Shown here piece by piece: positions 1 to 9,012 of a stretch of DNA of 35,750 nucleotides. The first letter of the stretch is position 1. Every line of letters starts with the position of its first letter. The DNA is from an uncultured Pelagibacteraceae bacterium (GTDB lineage: Bacteria; Pseudomonadota; Alphaproteobacteria; Pelagibacterales; Pelagibacteraceae): the NCBI GenBank assembly GCA_902608065.1, contig CACLMO010000005.1, positions 1-35,750 on the forward strand, read 5' to 3'. Both the position numbers and the translations under genes were made by a program. The notes beneath the pieces were generated by a model. It did no database searches. It saw only the letters and a list, made by a program, of their open reading frames with translations, and had not been told where the DNA came from.

Positions 1-1
1 A

Positions 2-1450
2 ATGAATTCTCTTCATTATAAAAGATTAGCTTATGATGAAATTTTAGCAAATTTACTAGTTTTATCACAAGTGAGAAAAAGAATTAAAAAATTTAAAAAA
101 ACAAAAAAAAATTTTAAAAATAAGCTTTCATTTAAGCTAATTAATAATTTTGATTTCAATCTAACAAAAAATCAAAAGCAAGTAATTAATGAAATTGATA
201 ATGATATAAAATCTGAATACAAAATGTTCAGAATTTTACAAGGCGATGTAGGCACAGGAAAAACAATAGTTTCTTTTGTGGCTGCAGCCAATGTAATTGA
301 TGCTAATTGGCAAGTAGCATTTATGGCACCTACTGAAATACTTGCTAAACAACATTATGACTTAGCAAAAAAAATATTTAAATCTACAAATGTTAATATT
401 GAATTTTTAACTGGAAAATCTGATCAAAACAAAAAAAAATCTATAAAGAAAAAATTATTCAAAGGTGAAATTAATTTTTTAATAGGTACACATGCTTTAT
501 TTCAAAAAGATGTTTTGTTTAAAAATTTAGGTCTAGTAATAATTGATGAACAACATAAATTTGGCGTAAAGCAAAGAATAGATCTCTCTAAAAAAGGCGG
601 CAAAGAATGTGACATATTGCTAATGTCAGCGACACCTATTCCTCGAACTTTAATTTTATCTGTTTATGGAGATATGGAAGTTTCAAAATTAATTGAAAAA
701 CCTACGAAAAATAAAAGTACAATAACACTTAGCAAGCCTGAAGAAAAAATTGATGAAATATTATTTTTTATTGAAAAACAAATAAAAAATGGAAATCAAG
801 TTTTTTGGATTTGTCCATTGATTGAAGAATCAAAAAAATTAGATTACTCGGCAGCTGTTGAAAAATATAAATATCTTTCTCGTAAATTTAATAACGAAGT
901 TGGCATAATTCATGGAAGTTTAGACCCAAATGAAAAAGATGAAGTTCTAAAAAGATTTTTGAAGAAAGAGATAAGTATACTTGTCGCTACAACAGTTATA
1001 GAAATAGGTATAGATTTCCCAAACGCTAATATAATAGTAATAGAAAATTCAAACAAATTTGGTCTTTCTCAATTGCATCAATTGCGTGGAAGAGTTGGTA
1101 GAGGAAAAGATCAAGGTACCTGTATTTTATTATATAAAAAAAATTTGAGTGAAAATGCAAAAAAAAGAATAAAAATATTAAAATCTTCTAATGATGGTTT
1201 TTTTATAGCTGAAGAAGATATGAAATTAAGAGGTTTTGGAGATGTTTTAGGTTATCAACAAAGTGGTCTTAAAGAATTTAAGTTAGCTGACCCAATTCAA
1301 CACGAAGAACTATTTAAAATGGCAGAAAAAAATATTAAAAAAATTGAAATTAGCGAAAATAATTTTAATAAGTATAATTTTTTACTAAAATTATTTGATA
1401 AAGCTGAGATAATAAATCAAATAGCTTTTGAAAAAGTTAATCAGGATTAG
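2..1450 (+). CDS. recG: ATP-dependent DNA helicase RecG (3' part, start outside window)
   Basis: RecG is the branched-DNA helicase that remodels stalled forks and Holliday junctions. The visible 482 codons hold the two helicase lobes. Walker A (GDVGTGKT) is at residues 81-88 of this fragment, the DEQH box at 182-185, the SATPIPRTL motif follows, and the motif VI region RGRVGRG lies in the second lobe. The C-terminal region ends with the RecG-type FGDVLGYQQSG segment. Full-length RecG is near 680-700 residues, so about 200 residues, including the wedge/OB domain, lie upstream of the window. The ATG at position 2 is probably internal. The stop overlaps the end of the convergent DUF502 gene by 14 bp. 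Identification is firm. Confidence 0.95.
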   Translation: MNSLHYKRLAYDEILANLLVLSQVRKRIKKFKKTKKNFKNKLSFKLINNFDFNLTKNQKQVINEIDNDIKSEYKMFRILQGDVGTGKTIVSFVAAANVIDANWQVAFMAPTEILAKQHYDLAKKIFKSTNVNIEFLTGKSDQNKKKSIKKKLFKGEINFLIGTHALFQKDVLFKNLGLVIIDEQHKFGVKQRIDLSKKGGKECDILLMSATPIPRTLILSVYGDMEVSKLIEKPTKNKSTITLSKPEEKIDEILFFIEKQIKNGNQVFWICPLIEESKKLDYSAAVEKYKYLSRKFNNEVGIIHGSLDPNEKDEVLKRFLKKEISILVATTVIEIGIDFPNANIIVIENSNKFGLSQLHQLRGRVGRGKDQGTCILLYKKNLSENAKKRIKILKSSNDGFFIAEEDMKLRGFGDVLGYQQSGLKEFKLADPIQHEELFKMAEKNIKKIEISENNFNKYNFLLKLFDKAEIINQIAFEKVNQD

Positions 1451-2051
1451 ATGTTCCGGCAGATACTATAAATTTTGAAGCTTCTTCAAAAGTTAGATCA
1501 AGGTATATAACCTCGTCTTTTTGAAACATAAGTAAGAAACCACTCGTTGGATTTGGTGTAGTTGGAACAAAGACATTTATTAACTCTTTTTTCGTTTTGT
1601 CAGAGATTTCTCCTGTATTTTTCTTTGTTGCAAAACCAACTGCCCAAGTACCTTTTCTAGGGTATTCAACTAGGACAACATTTTTTTCTTGTTTATCATT
1701 TTTGGTAAAAGTTTCGGTCATTTGAACGATTGCAGAATAAATAGTTCTTAAAATAGGTATTTTTTTTAAAATGTTATTAAATATATTTAGCAACTTTTTT
1801 CCTAAAAAAGATAAAGATAACCAACCTATAAAAGTGATTAAAAATAAAGTTATAATTATTTCAACGCCAGGTATGTCGTATGGCAAATAATGATTTGGGT
1901 TAATTTCTTTGGGGAGAATTTTTGAAGAAATAGAAGTGATAAAAATTGTTAGATATATGGTAATTCCTATAGGTATCAAAACAACAACACCAGCAATGAA
2001 ATAATTTCTTAATCTTTTAAAAATACTACTTTTTTTTTCCTTTAATGCCAT
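1437..2051 (-). CDS. DUF502 family inner-membrane protein
   Basis: A 204-residue membrane protein of the DUF502 family, whose function is not established. After a basic N-terminus (KEKKSSIFKRLRN) there is a hydrophobic segment at about 17-40 and a second at about 56-90. A cytoplasmic or periplasmic domain follows, with the conserved family stretch VLVEYPRKGTWAVGFAT and, further on, VFVPTTPNPTSGFLLM. Length and motifs match the family. It converges on recG with a 14-bp overlap and diverges from the M48 protease with only 19 bp between start codons. This neighbourhood next to recG is common in alphaproteobacteria. No other start Met lies nearby, so the start is well fixed. Confidence 0.85.
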   Translation of the reverse strand: MALKEKKSSIFKRLRNYFIAGVVVLIPIGITIYLTIFITSISSKILPKEINPNHYLPYDIPGVEIIITLFLITFIGWLSLSFLGKKLLNIFNNILKKIPILRTIYSAIVQMTETFTKNDKQEKNVVLVEYPRKGTWAVGFATKKNTGEISDKTKKELINVFVPTTPNPTSGFLLMFQKDEVIYLDLTFEEASKFIVSAGTSNPD

Positions 2052-2070
2052 TTATTATACCTTTTATATT

Positions 2071-2919
2071 ATGAGCAAAATTAATAACATAAATAGAAGA
2101 AAATTTCTTGAAATAATTGGTGGTTGTAGTTGTGGTCTAATAATTAGTTCCTGTTCAACAGCTCCAATTACAGACAGAAGACAACTAAAACTATTACCTG
2201 AAAGTTCAATTAATAGACAGGCAGCTGAACTTTATGAAAGAGTTAAACTAAAAACAAAATTAAGTGATAACAAAAAACAATTAGAAGAAATAAAAACGAT
2301 TGGATCCAGAATTGAAGAAGCTGTTAGTTCTTATTTTGATTCAGTAAACCAAAAAGATCCTACGTATAATTTTCAATGGGAATATATACTAGTAGATAAC
2401 GATAAAATAAAAAATGCATGGTGTATGCCTGGAGGAAAAATTGCTGTGTATACAGGAATTCTTGAAGTTACCAAAAATAAACACGGTCTAGCCGCTGTAA
2501 TGGGTCATGAAATTGCGCATGCTGTTGCAAAACATTCAATCGAAAGAGCTAGCAGAGCTTTAGTTTTAAATGTCGGCACAACTGCAATAGATATTTTTTC
2601 TGGTGGAGCTATTTCTAACACAGCAAGAACTACTGGGGTTGATGTAGCTGGTATGTTAAGAACTTTTGGTATTGATAATCCATTTGGAAGAAAACAAGAA
2701 ACAGAAGCAGATTATCTAGGTTTGATATTTTCATCTCTTGCAGGTTATGATATTCGAGAATCTGCGAAAATTTGGGAAAGAATGCAAGAAGCCAACAAAG
2801 GACAAGAACCTCCTGAATGGATGAGTACACATCCTTCAAGCACAAAAAGAATTGCAAATTTAAAAAAATGGATTCCTGAAATTACTCTTCAATATCCTCC
2901 TATCAATAAAATCAACTAG
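2071..2919 (+). CDS. M48-family zinc metalloprotease, predicted exported lipoprotein
   Basis: A 282-residue peptidase of the M48 (BepA/LoiP-like) family, which acts on envelope or misfolded outer-membrane proteins. The zinc motif HEIAH is at residues 146-150 and the third ligand is probably E212 in ETEADYLGL. A late THPSS segment is also typical of the family. The N-terminus has a twin-arginine-like motif (N-R-R-K-F-L, R9/R10) followed by a hydrophobic run and a lipobox ending at C28 (ISSC). This suggests a Tat-exported lipoprotein, an inference from motifs only. No clear Shine-Dalgarno sequence precedes the ATG. The stop TAG directly abuts the stop of the convergent methyltransferase gene. 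Confidence 0.88.
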   Translation: MSKINNINRRKFLEIIGGCSCGLIISSCSTAPITDRRQLKLLPESSINRQAAELYERVKLKTKLSDNKKQLEEIKTIGSRIEEAVSSYFDSVNQKDPTYNFQWEYILVDNDKIKNAWCMPGGKIAVYTGILEVTKNKHGLAAVMGHEIAHAVAKHSIERASRALVLNVGTTAIDIFSGGAISNTARTTGVDVAGMLRTFGIDNPFGRKQETEADYLGLIFSSLAGYDIRESAKIWERMQEANKGQEPPEWMSTHPSSTKRIANLKKWIPEITLQYPPINKIN

Positions 2920-3540
2920 TTAATTAGTAATCTCTGCAAATCTAGAATTTAAAATTTTTAAATTAAAATTTTTTTCATTAATATATTCATCGATTGCCTT
3001 TTTAACTCCTGGCGCGTATGAGAGATTATAATCATCACAAAGAATTATACCATTATTATTTACGACTTGTGTCAAATTTTGTAAATCATTCATAACTGTT
3101 TCATATTTATGACCACCATCTAAAAAAACATAATCAAATGTAATTGGAATTTTTTTTAATATGTCGTTGGAATTGCCTTCAATTATATTTACATTTTTTT
3201 CAAATTTTTTTAATAATTTAACTACTGATTTTATTGAATAGGGATCTTTTCTGATAATAAAATTATAATATATAGATTTTAAAGGGTTAGAAAAAGTTGT
3301 TTTAGGTGGAAATTCATCTTTGCTGGCTAGTTCACTTGAAAACAAATCTATACCAGTAAATTTAAAATTTTCACCATGAATTCTGTGTAAGATTTCACAA
3401 ACATTTCTTGAAGTAACTCCATGAAAAATTCCTACCTCTAAAAAGTTTTTTGGTTTTATTTTTTCAATATGATTTAAAAGAAAATTTCCATCAACTTCAT
3501 TCTTTAAGCTTGTTTTTCTCCAATATTTTTTGAATTTCAT
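2920..3540 (-). CDS. Class I SAM-dependent methyltransferase (Methyltransf_24-like)
   Basis: A 206-residue Rossmann-type methyltransferase with unknown substrate. The SAM-binding motif I is LEVGIFHGVTS, preceded by PKNF. An acidic motif II (GIDLFS) follows. The motif DYVFLDGGHKYETV and then CDDY match the Methyltransf_24 group, which often acts on small molecules or sugars. The open frame runs upstream to 3603, but that part lies inside tRNA-Lys, so I place the start at the Met (MKFKKYWRK) at 3540. The gene lies 30 bp downstream of tRNA-Lys on the same strand and may be read through from it. Its stop codon touches the M48 protease stop, with no intergenic base. Confidence 0.8.
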   Translation of the reverse strand: MKFKKYWRKTSLKNEVDGNFLLNHIEKIKPKNFLEVGIFHGVTSRNVCEILHRIHGENFKFTGIDLFSSELASKDEFPPKTTFSNPLKSIYYNFIIRKDPYSIKSVVKLLKKFEKNVNIIEGNSNDILKKIPITFDYVFLDGGHKYETVMNDLQNLTQVVNNNGIILCDDYNLSYAPGVKKAIDEYINEKNFNLKILNSRFAEITN

Positions 3541-3570
3541 TTTAGTGTAAACCAATAAAAATGAGTTACT

Positions 3571-3646
3571 TGGTGAGCCGTGTTGGATTCGAACCAACGA
3601 CACCTTCCTTAAAAGGGAAGTGCTCTACCAACTGAGCTAACGGCCC
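3571..3646 (-). tRNA. tRNA-Lys (anticodon TTT)
   Basis: A complete 76-nt cloverleaf on the minus strand. The acceptor stem is GGGCCGT/ACGGCTC with one G-U pair, the D-arm is GCTC...GAGC, the anticodon arm is CTTCC-CTTTTAA-GGAAG, and the T-arm is GTTGG-TTCGAAT-CCAAC. Discriminator A and an encoded CCA complete the 3' end. Anticodon TTT reads AAA and AAG lysine codons, which are very abundant in this genome. It lies between tgt and the methyltransferase gene. Confidence 0.97.
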
Positions 3647-3656
3647 CAAAAAAGTA

Positions 3657-3684
3657 TTACTATATTTTTTTAAATTTATTTCAA
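3657..3684 (-). promoter_or_regulatory. Candidate promoter for tRNA-Lys
   Basis: On the minus strand, TTGAAA (3679-3684) is followed after 16 nt by TAGTAA (3657-3662); an overlapping TATAGT is at 3659-3664. The element ends about 10 nt before the mature tRNA start. The background is AT-rich, so this is a weak prediction. Confidence 0.4.
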
Positions 3685-3713
3685 TCTTAAAAGTAAGTTT
3701 AAAATAGATAAAT

Positions 3714-4826
3714 TTAAATTATATCAACATATTTATCATAAAGCTTGTCAAAAGCATTGTTTTTAATTGCTTCTCTTATTTTTTTCATCAAATCTTGATA
3801 AAAAAAAATATTATTCATTGTTAAAATCATAGAGGCTAGAATTTCATTAGAATTTATCAAATGATTAATATAGCTTTTTGAGTAAGTGTTGAAATTTTTA
3901 AAAGTTAGATCCTCATTTAATGGAGAATCATCTTTCTGATATTTTGAATTTCTTAAATTCAATCTTCCTTCCCAAGTAAAAGCTAATCCAGTTCTGCCTG
4001 ATCTCGTAGGCATTACACAGTCAAACATATCTACTCCTCGTTTTACTGCGCCAAGTATATCTGTGGGTGTCCCAACACCCATCAAATATCTAGGTTTATC
4101 TTTTGGAATATATTCTATTAAATCATCGAGAACTCTGAACATTTCTTTTTGCGTTTCTCCAACTGCCAATCCACCTATAGCATAACCATCAAACTCAATT
4201 TTTTTTAAACCTTCTAAACTTTCTAATCTTAAATCTTTATAAATTCCTCCTTGGATAATTCCAAATAACGCTTTTTTTGAATTAGTTCCAAATTCAATTT
4301 TTGATCTCTCTGCCCAGTCAAGTGAAAGTTTTAAAGATTCATAAATTTTATTTTTATCAATAGATAATTTTGGACATTGGTCTAAGACCATCACTATATC
4401 AGAATTAAGATCTTTCTGAATTCTGATGCTTTCTTCTGGTGACAAAATAAATTTTTTCCCATCTATATGAGAATTAAATGTTGCGCCTTTTTTTTTATCT
4501 ATTTTTACAAATTTAGATAATGACATAATTTGAAAACCACCTGAATCAGTTAAAATGGGTAACTTACAATTCATAAATTGATGTAAACCGCCTACTCTTT
4601 TGATTCTTTCTGTTCCGGGTCTAATCATTAAATGATAAGTGTTTGATAAAATTATTTGAGAACCAGATGAAATTATATCCTCCATGAAAGCAGATTTAAT
4701 TGTTGCTTGTGTTCCTACCGGCATAAATGCTGGGGTATCTATGTCACCTCGATGAGTCTTTATTTTTCCAAGTCTTGCTGAATGGTCTTCTTGTAAAAGA
4801 CTAAAAGAAAATTTTTCTTCGTCCAT
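3714..4826 (-). CDS. tgt: tRNA-guanine(34) transglycosylase (queuine tRNA-ribosyltransferase)
   Basis: Tgt swaps guanine 34 for preQ1 in tRNAs with GUN anticodons, such as the tRNA-Asn in this window. The 370-residue protein has DSGGFQ (general acid D94), the GIIQGG and YAIGGLAVGE segments, and FDCVMPTR with nucleophile D269. In the C-terminal zinc-site region, however, the three cysteines of the usual CxCxxC are L307, F309 and F312; the expected His (H322 in YINHL) is kept. The flanking residues align without gaps (SPLNED before, TYSKSY after), so this is substitution and not a frameshift. The gene is 17 bp downstream of the cyclophilin gene and transcribed toward tRNA-Lys. Function is confident from the catalytic residues. 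Confidence 0.95.
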   Translation of the reverse strand: MDEEKFSFSLLQEDHSARLGKIKTHRGDIDTPAFMPVGTQATIKSAFMEDIISSGSQIILSNTYHLMIRPGTERIKRVGGLHQFMNCKLPILTDSGGFQIMSLSKFVKIDKKKGATFNSHIDGKKFILSPEESIRIQKDLNSDIVMVLDQCPKLSIDKNKIYESLKLSLDWAERSKIEFGTNSKKALFGIIQGGIYKDLRLESLEGLKKIEFDGYAIGGLAVGETQKEMFRVLDDLIEYIPKDKPRYLMGVGTPTDILGAVKRGVDMFDCVMPTRSGRTGLAFTWEGRLNLRNSKYQKDDSPLNEDLTFKNFNTYSKSYINHLINSNEILASMILTMNNIFFYQDLMKKIREAIKNNAFDKLYDKYVDII

Positions 4827-4843
4827 GGATGAATAAATATTTT

Positions 4844-5398
4844 TTATTTTGCTGACAAACTTATAATTTTATCTGGTTTAGCTACTTCTCCGTTTGATCC
4901 TTGTCCCTTTTTAATTAAATCAATTAGTTCCATTCCTTTAATTACTTTTCCAAAAACTGAATATTGTCTATCAAGGTGTGGGGCTGAAGCAAGACAAATA
5001 AAGAACTGACTGTTTGCGCTATTTGGATCAGTTGAGCGAGCCATAGATAAAGTTCCTCTTTCATGAGGAACATCACTAAATTCTGATTTTAAATCTGGAT
5101 AATCAGATCCTCCTGTTCCAGCCATTTTAAGATTAAAAGATTCAAGATTGGAATTTCCAAATTTAACATCTCCGGTTTGAGCCATAAAACCGTCTATAAC
5201 TCTGTGAAAAACTACTCCATCATATTTTTTTTCTTCTGCTAATTTTTTAAATCTTTTTACATGATTAGGAGCAATTTCATTAAATAGTTCAATTGTTACA
5301 TCACCATCTTTTAGTTTCATAATCATAATATTATTTTCCGCTTTAGATTGTTCCATAAATAAAAAAAAAGTAAAAATTATAAATAATTTTTTTATCAT
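4844..5398 (-). CDS. Exported cyclophilin-type peptidyl-prolyl cis-trans isomerase
   Basis: A 184-residue cyclophilin that catalyses proline isomerisation during protein folding, probably in the periplasm. Residues 1-20 look like a Sec signal peptide (KK followed by a hydrophobic core, ending SKA before E21). The core has FHRVIDGFMAQTGD at 64-77 with the catalytic Arg at 66, then GTLSMARS (115-122), NSQFF (129-133) and a VFGKV motif near 148-152. The start ATG overlaps the coaD stop by 4 bp (ATGA), so the two are probably translationally coupled. It could be labelled ppiA or ppiB; the signal peptide favours a periplasmic PpiA-like role, but I give no symbol. Confidence 0.9.
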   Translation of the reverse strand: MIKKLFIIFTFFLFMEQSKAENNIMIMKLKDGDVTIELFNEIAPNHVKRFKKLAEEKKYDGVVFHRVIDGFMAQTGDVKFGNSNLESFNLKMAGTGGSDYPDLKSEFSDVPHERGTLSMARSTDPNSANSQFFICLASAPHLDRQYSVFGKVIKGMELIDLIKKGQGSNGEVAKPDKIISLSAK

Positions 5399-5886
5399 AA
5401 TTTCTTTTTAATTGATTTTATAGTGCTTTTAGTAACAAAATCTTTAATATTGCCTTTCAATAAAGCTATTTCTTTTACAAATTTGGAAGAAATTACCTGT
5501 TTATCAACGTCCGACATTAAAAAAACTGTTTCTATCGTATTATCAAGTTTTCTATTCATGCCAGCTAATTGAAACTCGTATTCAAAGTCAGAAACAGCTC
5601 TTAACCCTCTAAATATAATAGTTGCTTTGTTTTTTTTACAAAATGAAGTTGTCAAAGTATTGAAAGATAAAATTTTAACTTTTTTTTTAGAAAATTTTAG
5701 ATCGCTAAAAAGTGATTTATTTATAATTGAAACTCTCTCTTCTGATGTAAATAAATAGTCCTTAGAATAATCGTTAGATACAGCTATAATTAATTTATTA
5801 ACGATTTTTAAAGCTCTTTTTATTACATCAATATGTCCATAAGTAATTGGGTCAAAAGTTCCTGGGTAAATTCCTATTTTATTCAT
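5395..5886 (-). CDS. coaD: Phosphopantetheine adenylyltransferase
   Basis: CoaD transfers AMP from ATP to 4'-phosphopantetheine, the penultimate step of coenzyme A synthesis. The 163-residue protein has the nucleotidyltransferase signature YPGTFDPITYGH (7-18, with the HxGH-like TYGH), RGLRAVSDFEYE (93-104) and ISSKFVKEI (132-140), all diagnostic of the family. Length is normal. It is 9 bp downstream of gyrA and overlaps the following cyclophilin gene by 4 bp, within the ssb-gyrA-coaD-cyclophilin-tgt run. Confidence 0.97.
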   Translation of the reverse strand: MNKIGIYPGTFDPITYGHIDVIKRALKIVNKLIIAVSNDYSKDYLFTSEERVSIINKSLFSDLKFSKKKVKILSFNTLTTSFCKKNKATIIFRGLRAVSDFEYEFQLAGMNRKLDNTIETVFLMSDVDKQVISSKFVKEIALLKGNIKDFVTKSTIKSIKKKL

Positions 5887-5895
5887 AATTATAAT

Positions 5896-8505
5896 TTATT
5901 GAGTAAAATTATCCTCTACTATATTTGCAGAAACTACTTTTTCTTCTCCTGAAAGTTTAAATATTCTTACTCCTTGAGTATTTCTTCCTGCGCTTCTTAT
6001 CTCTTTAACCGCACATCTTATTACTCTACCCTTGTCTGTAGATAGAATAACTTCATCACCTTCATCTACTGGAAATGAAGCTGCTACATTTCCATTTCTT
6101 TCTGAATTTATAATTCCAATTATTCCCTTTCCTCCCCTATTAGTTACTCTGTAATCATAAAAAGAGGTTCTTTTTCCAAACCCATTTCTTGTTATAGACA
6201 AAATATATTTTTGCTTTGCTTTAACTTCTGAAGTTTTGTCTTTATTTGTTGATCCATTTTTTAGCAATTTTTTTGCAATATTAGGCTTGATATCAACACT
6301 AGTAACAACAGATAATGAAATTACTTTATCACCATTGCCTAGTTCTATTCCTTTAATGCCTTTAGAAGATCTTCCCTTAAAAACTCTCAATTTTTTAGAC
6401 ATAAATCTTATACATTTTCCTAATTCAGTACTCAAAATAATATCTTGATCGTCTCTACATAGTTTTACTCCAACAATTTTATCATCTTCATCAAGTTTCA
6501 TAGCAATTTTTCCAGTAGACTGTATATTAACAAAATCTTCTAAACTGTTTTTTCTAACTTTTCCTTTAGAAGTGGCAAAAATAACATAGAAATTTTTCCA
6601 TGTTTTTTCATCTTCAGGTAAAGTCATAATAGAGCTTATAGAATGATGACTTTTTAAAGGTAGTAGATTAAATAAAGTTTTTCCTTTTGAGCTAGCTGTT
6701 CCCTGAGGAACTTTCCATGCTTTTAATTTATAAACTAGACCTTGTGTGGAAAAAAATAATATAGGTGTATGAGAATTAGCAGTAAAGATTTGTGCAACAA
6801 AATCTTCATCTCTGGTTTTAATTCCCGCTTTACCTTTTCCTCCTCTTTTTTGTATTTTAACAGAAGAAAGAGAGCCTCTCTTTATATAACCTTTGTGAGT
6901 TATTGTTATAACCACATCTTCTTTTTGTATTGTTTCTTCTATGTTATAGTTAAGAACCGCATCTATTATTTTAGTTCTTCTTTTAACCGAGAATTTATCT
7001 TTTATTTTGTTTAATTCTTCTATTACTATATTAAAAAGTTCTTTTTTTGATTTTAAAATTTTTTCATATCCTTTGATTAAATTAGCCAATTTCTTAATTT
7101 CTGTTTCAATTTCATTAATTCCAAATGCTGTAAGTTTTTGTAATCTCAGTTCAAGTATTGAGTCAACTTGTTTTTCAGATAATGAATAACTTCCCTTATT
7201 TTTTTCGGAACTAATAAGTTTAAGCAATTTGCTTGTTTTGTTAATTTTCCATTTTTTATTTAATAAAGCTTTTTTTGCTATTTCAACATTGTCTGAATTT
7301 TTTATAATTTTTATTATTGCATCAATGTTTTCTACAGACACAGAAATTCCGAGCAAGATATGAGCTCTTTCGGTGGCTTTATTTAATTCAAATTTTATTT
7401 TCTTTGTTAATGTCTTTTCACGAAAATCTACAAATTCGGATATAAATTCTTTTAAATTTAATATTTTTGGTTTTCCTTTAACAATAGCCAGAGTATTAAA
7501 CCCAAATGATGACTCTATTGAAGTTAATTTATATAGTTGTCTCTTTATCGTTTCTGGCTCAACATTTCTTCTTAAATCTATAACCACTCTTACCCCTTTG
7601 CTATTAGATTCATCTCTAATATCACTTATGCCTTCTATTTTTTTATCTCTTGCAAGTTCAGCTATTTTTTCATTTAAAACTGATTTGTTAATTTGATAAG
7701 GTATTGATTTAATAACAAGTCTTTCTTTCCCATTTTTTAAACTTTCTTCTTCGATCTCACCTCTTATTTTTATAGATCCTCTTCCTTTGCTATAACCTTG
7801 TTTTAGATTATCTTGACCAATAATTATTCCTCCTGTTGGAAAATCTGGACCTGGTATTTTTTTCATTAATTGAGAAACAGTAATATCTCTATTATTTATA
7901 AATGCTATTGTTCCATCAATAATTTCTCCTAAATTATGAGGTGGAATACTTGTTGCCATTCCAACAGCTATACCTCCCGCTCCATTAACTAATAAATTTG
8001 GAAACTGAGAAGGCAAGACAGTTGGTTCTTTTTCTGTTTCATCGTAATTGCTTCTAAATTCAATAGTATCTTTTTCAATATCATCAATTAAAAATTGTGA
8101 AACTTTTGCTAGTTTAGTCTCAGTATATCTCATTGCAGCTGGAGGATCTCCATCTATTGAACCGAAATTACCTTGACCATCAATTAAGGGGAGACTCATA
8201 GAAAAATTTTGTGTAAGTCTAACTAAAGCATCGTAAACGGCTTGATCTCCATGTGGATGATATTTACCTATTACATCCCCAACTACTCTTGCGGATTTTC
8301 TGAATTGTTTAGACCAGTCAAAACCACCTTTATACATGGCATAGATTATTCTTCTATGAACAGGTTTTAATCCATCTCGAACATCTGGAAGAGCTCTGCT
8401 TATTATTACGCTCATAGCATAAGATAAATAAGATGAACTCATTTCATCATAAACAAAAATAGGTTTATGATTATTTTTTTCTATATTAACTATTTTATTT
8501 TCCAT
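5896..8505 (-). CDS. gyrA: DNA gyrase subunit A
   Basis: GyrA is the DNA cleavage and rejoining subunit of gyrase, which introduces negative supercoils using ATP hydrolysis by GyrB. The 869-residue protein starts with the conserved YAMSVI and [13 protein letters not shown] stretch. The catalytic tyrosine is Y127 in AAMRYTE. The C-terminal pinwheel carries a GyrA box (QKRGGKG), which separates it from ParC. The quinolone-region motif is GDQAVYD, with Gln at Q88 where E. coli has Ser83. A lysine-rich insert in the C-terminal domain (near [14 protein letters not shown]) is also visible. The gene is 5 bp after ssb and 9 bp before coaD. Confidence 0.97.
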   Translation of the reverse strand: MENKIVNIEKNNHKPIFVYDEMSSSYLSYAMSVIISRALPDVRDGLKPVHRRIIYAMYKGGFDWSKQFRKSARVVGDVIGKYHPHGDQAVYDALVRLTQNFSMSLPLIDGQGNFGSIDGDPPAAMRYTETKLAKVSQFLIDDIEKDTIEFRSNYDETEKEPTVLPSQFPNLLVNGAGGIAVGMATSIPPHNLGEIIDGTIAFINNRDITVSQLMKKIPGPDFPTGGIIIGQDNLKQGYSKGRGSIKIRGEIEEESLKNGKERLVIKSIPYQINKSVLNEKIAELARDKKIEGISDIRDESNSKGVRVVIDLRRNVEPETIKRQLYKLTSIESSFGFNTLAIVKGKPKILNLKEFISEFVDFREKTLTKKIKFELNKATERAHILLGISVSVENIDAIIKIIKNSDNVEIAKKALLNKKWKINKTSKLLKLISSEKNKGSYSLSEKQVDSILELRLQKLTAFGINEIETEIKKLANLIKGYEKILKSKKELFNIVIEELNKIKDKFSVKRRTKIIDAVLNYNIEETIQKEDVVITITHKGYIKRGSLSSVKIQKRGGKGKAGIKTRDEDFVAQIFTANSHTPILFFSTQGLVYKLKAWKVPQGTASSKGKTLFNLLPLKSHHSISSIMTLPEDEKTWKNFYVIFATSKGKVRKNSLEDFVNIQSTGKIAMKLDEDDKIVGVKLCRDDQDIILSTELGKCIRFMSKKLRVFKGRSSKGIKGIELGNGDKVISLSVVTSVDIKPNIAKKLLKNGSTNKDKTSEVKAKQKYILSITRNGFGKRTSFYDYRVTNRGGKGIIGIINSERNGNVAASFPVDEGDEVILSTDKGRVIRCAVKEIRSAGRNTQGVRIFKLSGEEKVVSANIVEDNFTQ

Positions 8506-8510
8506 TTATA

Positions 8511-8969
8511 TTAAAAAGGAATTTCGTCATCTAAATCATTTGAAACGATATTATCGTCATTGGGAAGTGAGCTTTTGTTATCATCGACACTTTGAGTATT
8601 TTCAATTTGATTATTTTTACTGCTCAATATTTTGAACGATGAATTAAATCCTTGTAGTACAACTTCAGTAGAATATTTATCTTGCCCTAATTTTTCATCT
8701 CTCCATTTTCTTGTAGTCAACTGACCTTCTATATAAACCTGACTACCTTTTTTTACATACTGTTGTACAACTTTCACCAGGCCTTCATTAAATATTACAA
8801 CTCTATGCCATTCAGTTTTCTCTTTTTTTTCTCCAGTATTTTTATCTTTCCATGTATTGCTAGTTGCAAGACTTAACCTAGCAACACTTTTGCCGTTAAC
8901 CATTTGTTTAACTTCAGGGTCTGCACCCAATCGACCTATTAAAAGAACTTTATTTAGACTTCCCGCCAT
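8511..8969 (-). CDS. ssb: Single-stranded DNA-binding protein
   Basis: SSB coats single-stranded DNA in replication, recombination and repair. The 152-residue protein has the OB-fold start ([14 protein letters not shown]), then EWHRVV and YVEGQL-like ([12 protein letters not shown]) motifs. A low-complexity acidic linker of about 35 residues leads to the interaction tip DDEIPF that recruits partner proteins. Its start is 98 bp from the divergent uvrA start; this ssb/uvrA divergence is a classic proteobacterial arrangement. It is the first gene of the run leading into gyrA. Confidence 0.97.
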   Translation of the reverse strand: MAGSLNKVLLIGRLGADPEVKQMVNGKSVARLSLATSNTWKDKNTGEKKEKTEWHRVVIFNEGLVKVVQQYVKKGSQVYIEGQLTTRKWRDEKLGQDKYSTEVVLQGFNSSFKILSSKNNQIENTQSVDDNKSSLPNDDNIVSNDLDDEIPF

Positions 8970-9012
8970 ATTATTTATAGATTTAATAAAAGATTAATTG
9001 TTAATATATGCA

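Noticed and set aside
3541..3603. N-terminal extension of the methyltransferase frame into tRNA-Lys
   Set aside because: The extension reads through the tRNA 3' half (the LVRIQHGSP pattern is a typical T-arm translation artefact). The Met at 3540 fits the family start.
6769..7696. Several plus-strand frames within gyrA
   Set aside because: Antisense shadows of an intact gyrA. Composition is Phe/Ser/Ile-rich, as expected from reverse-reading AT-rich codons.
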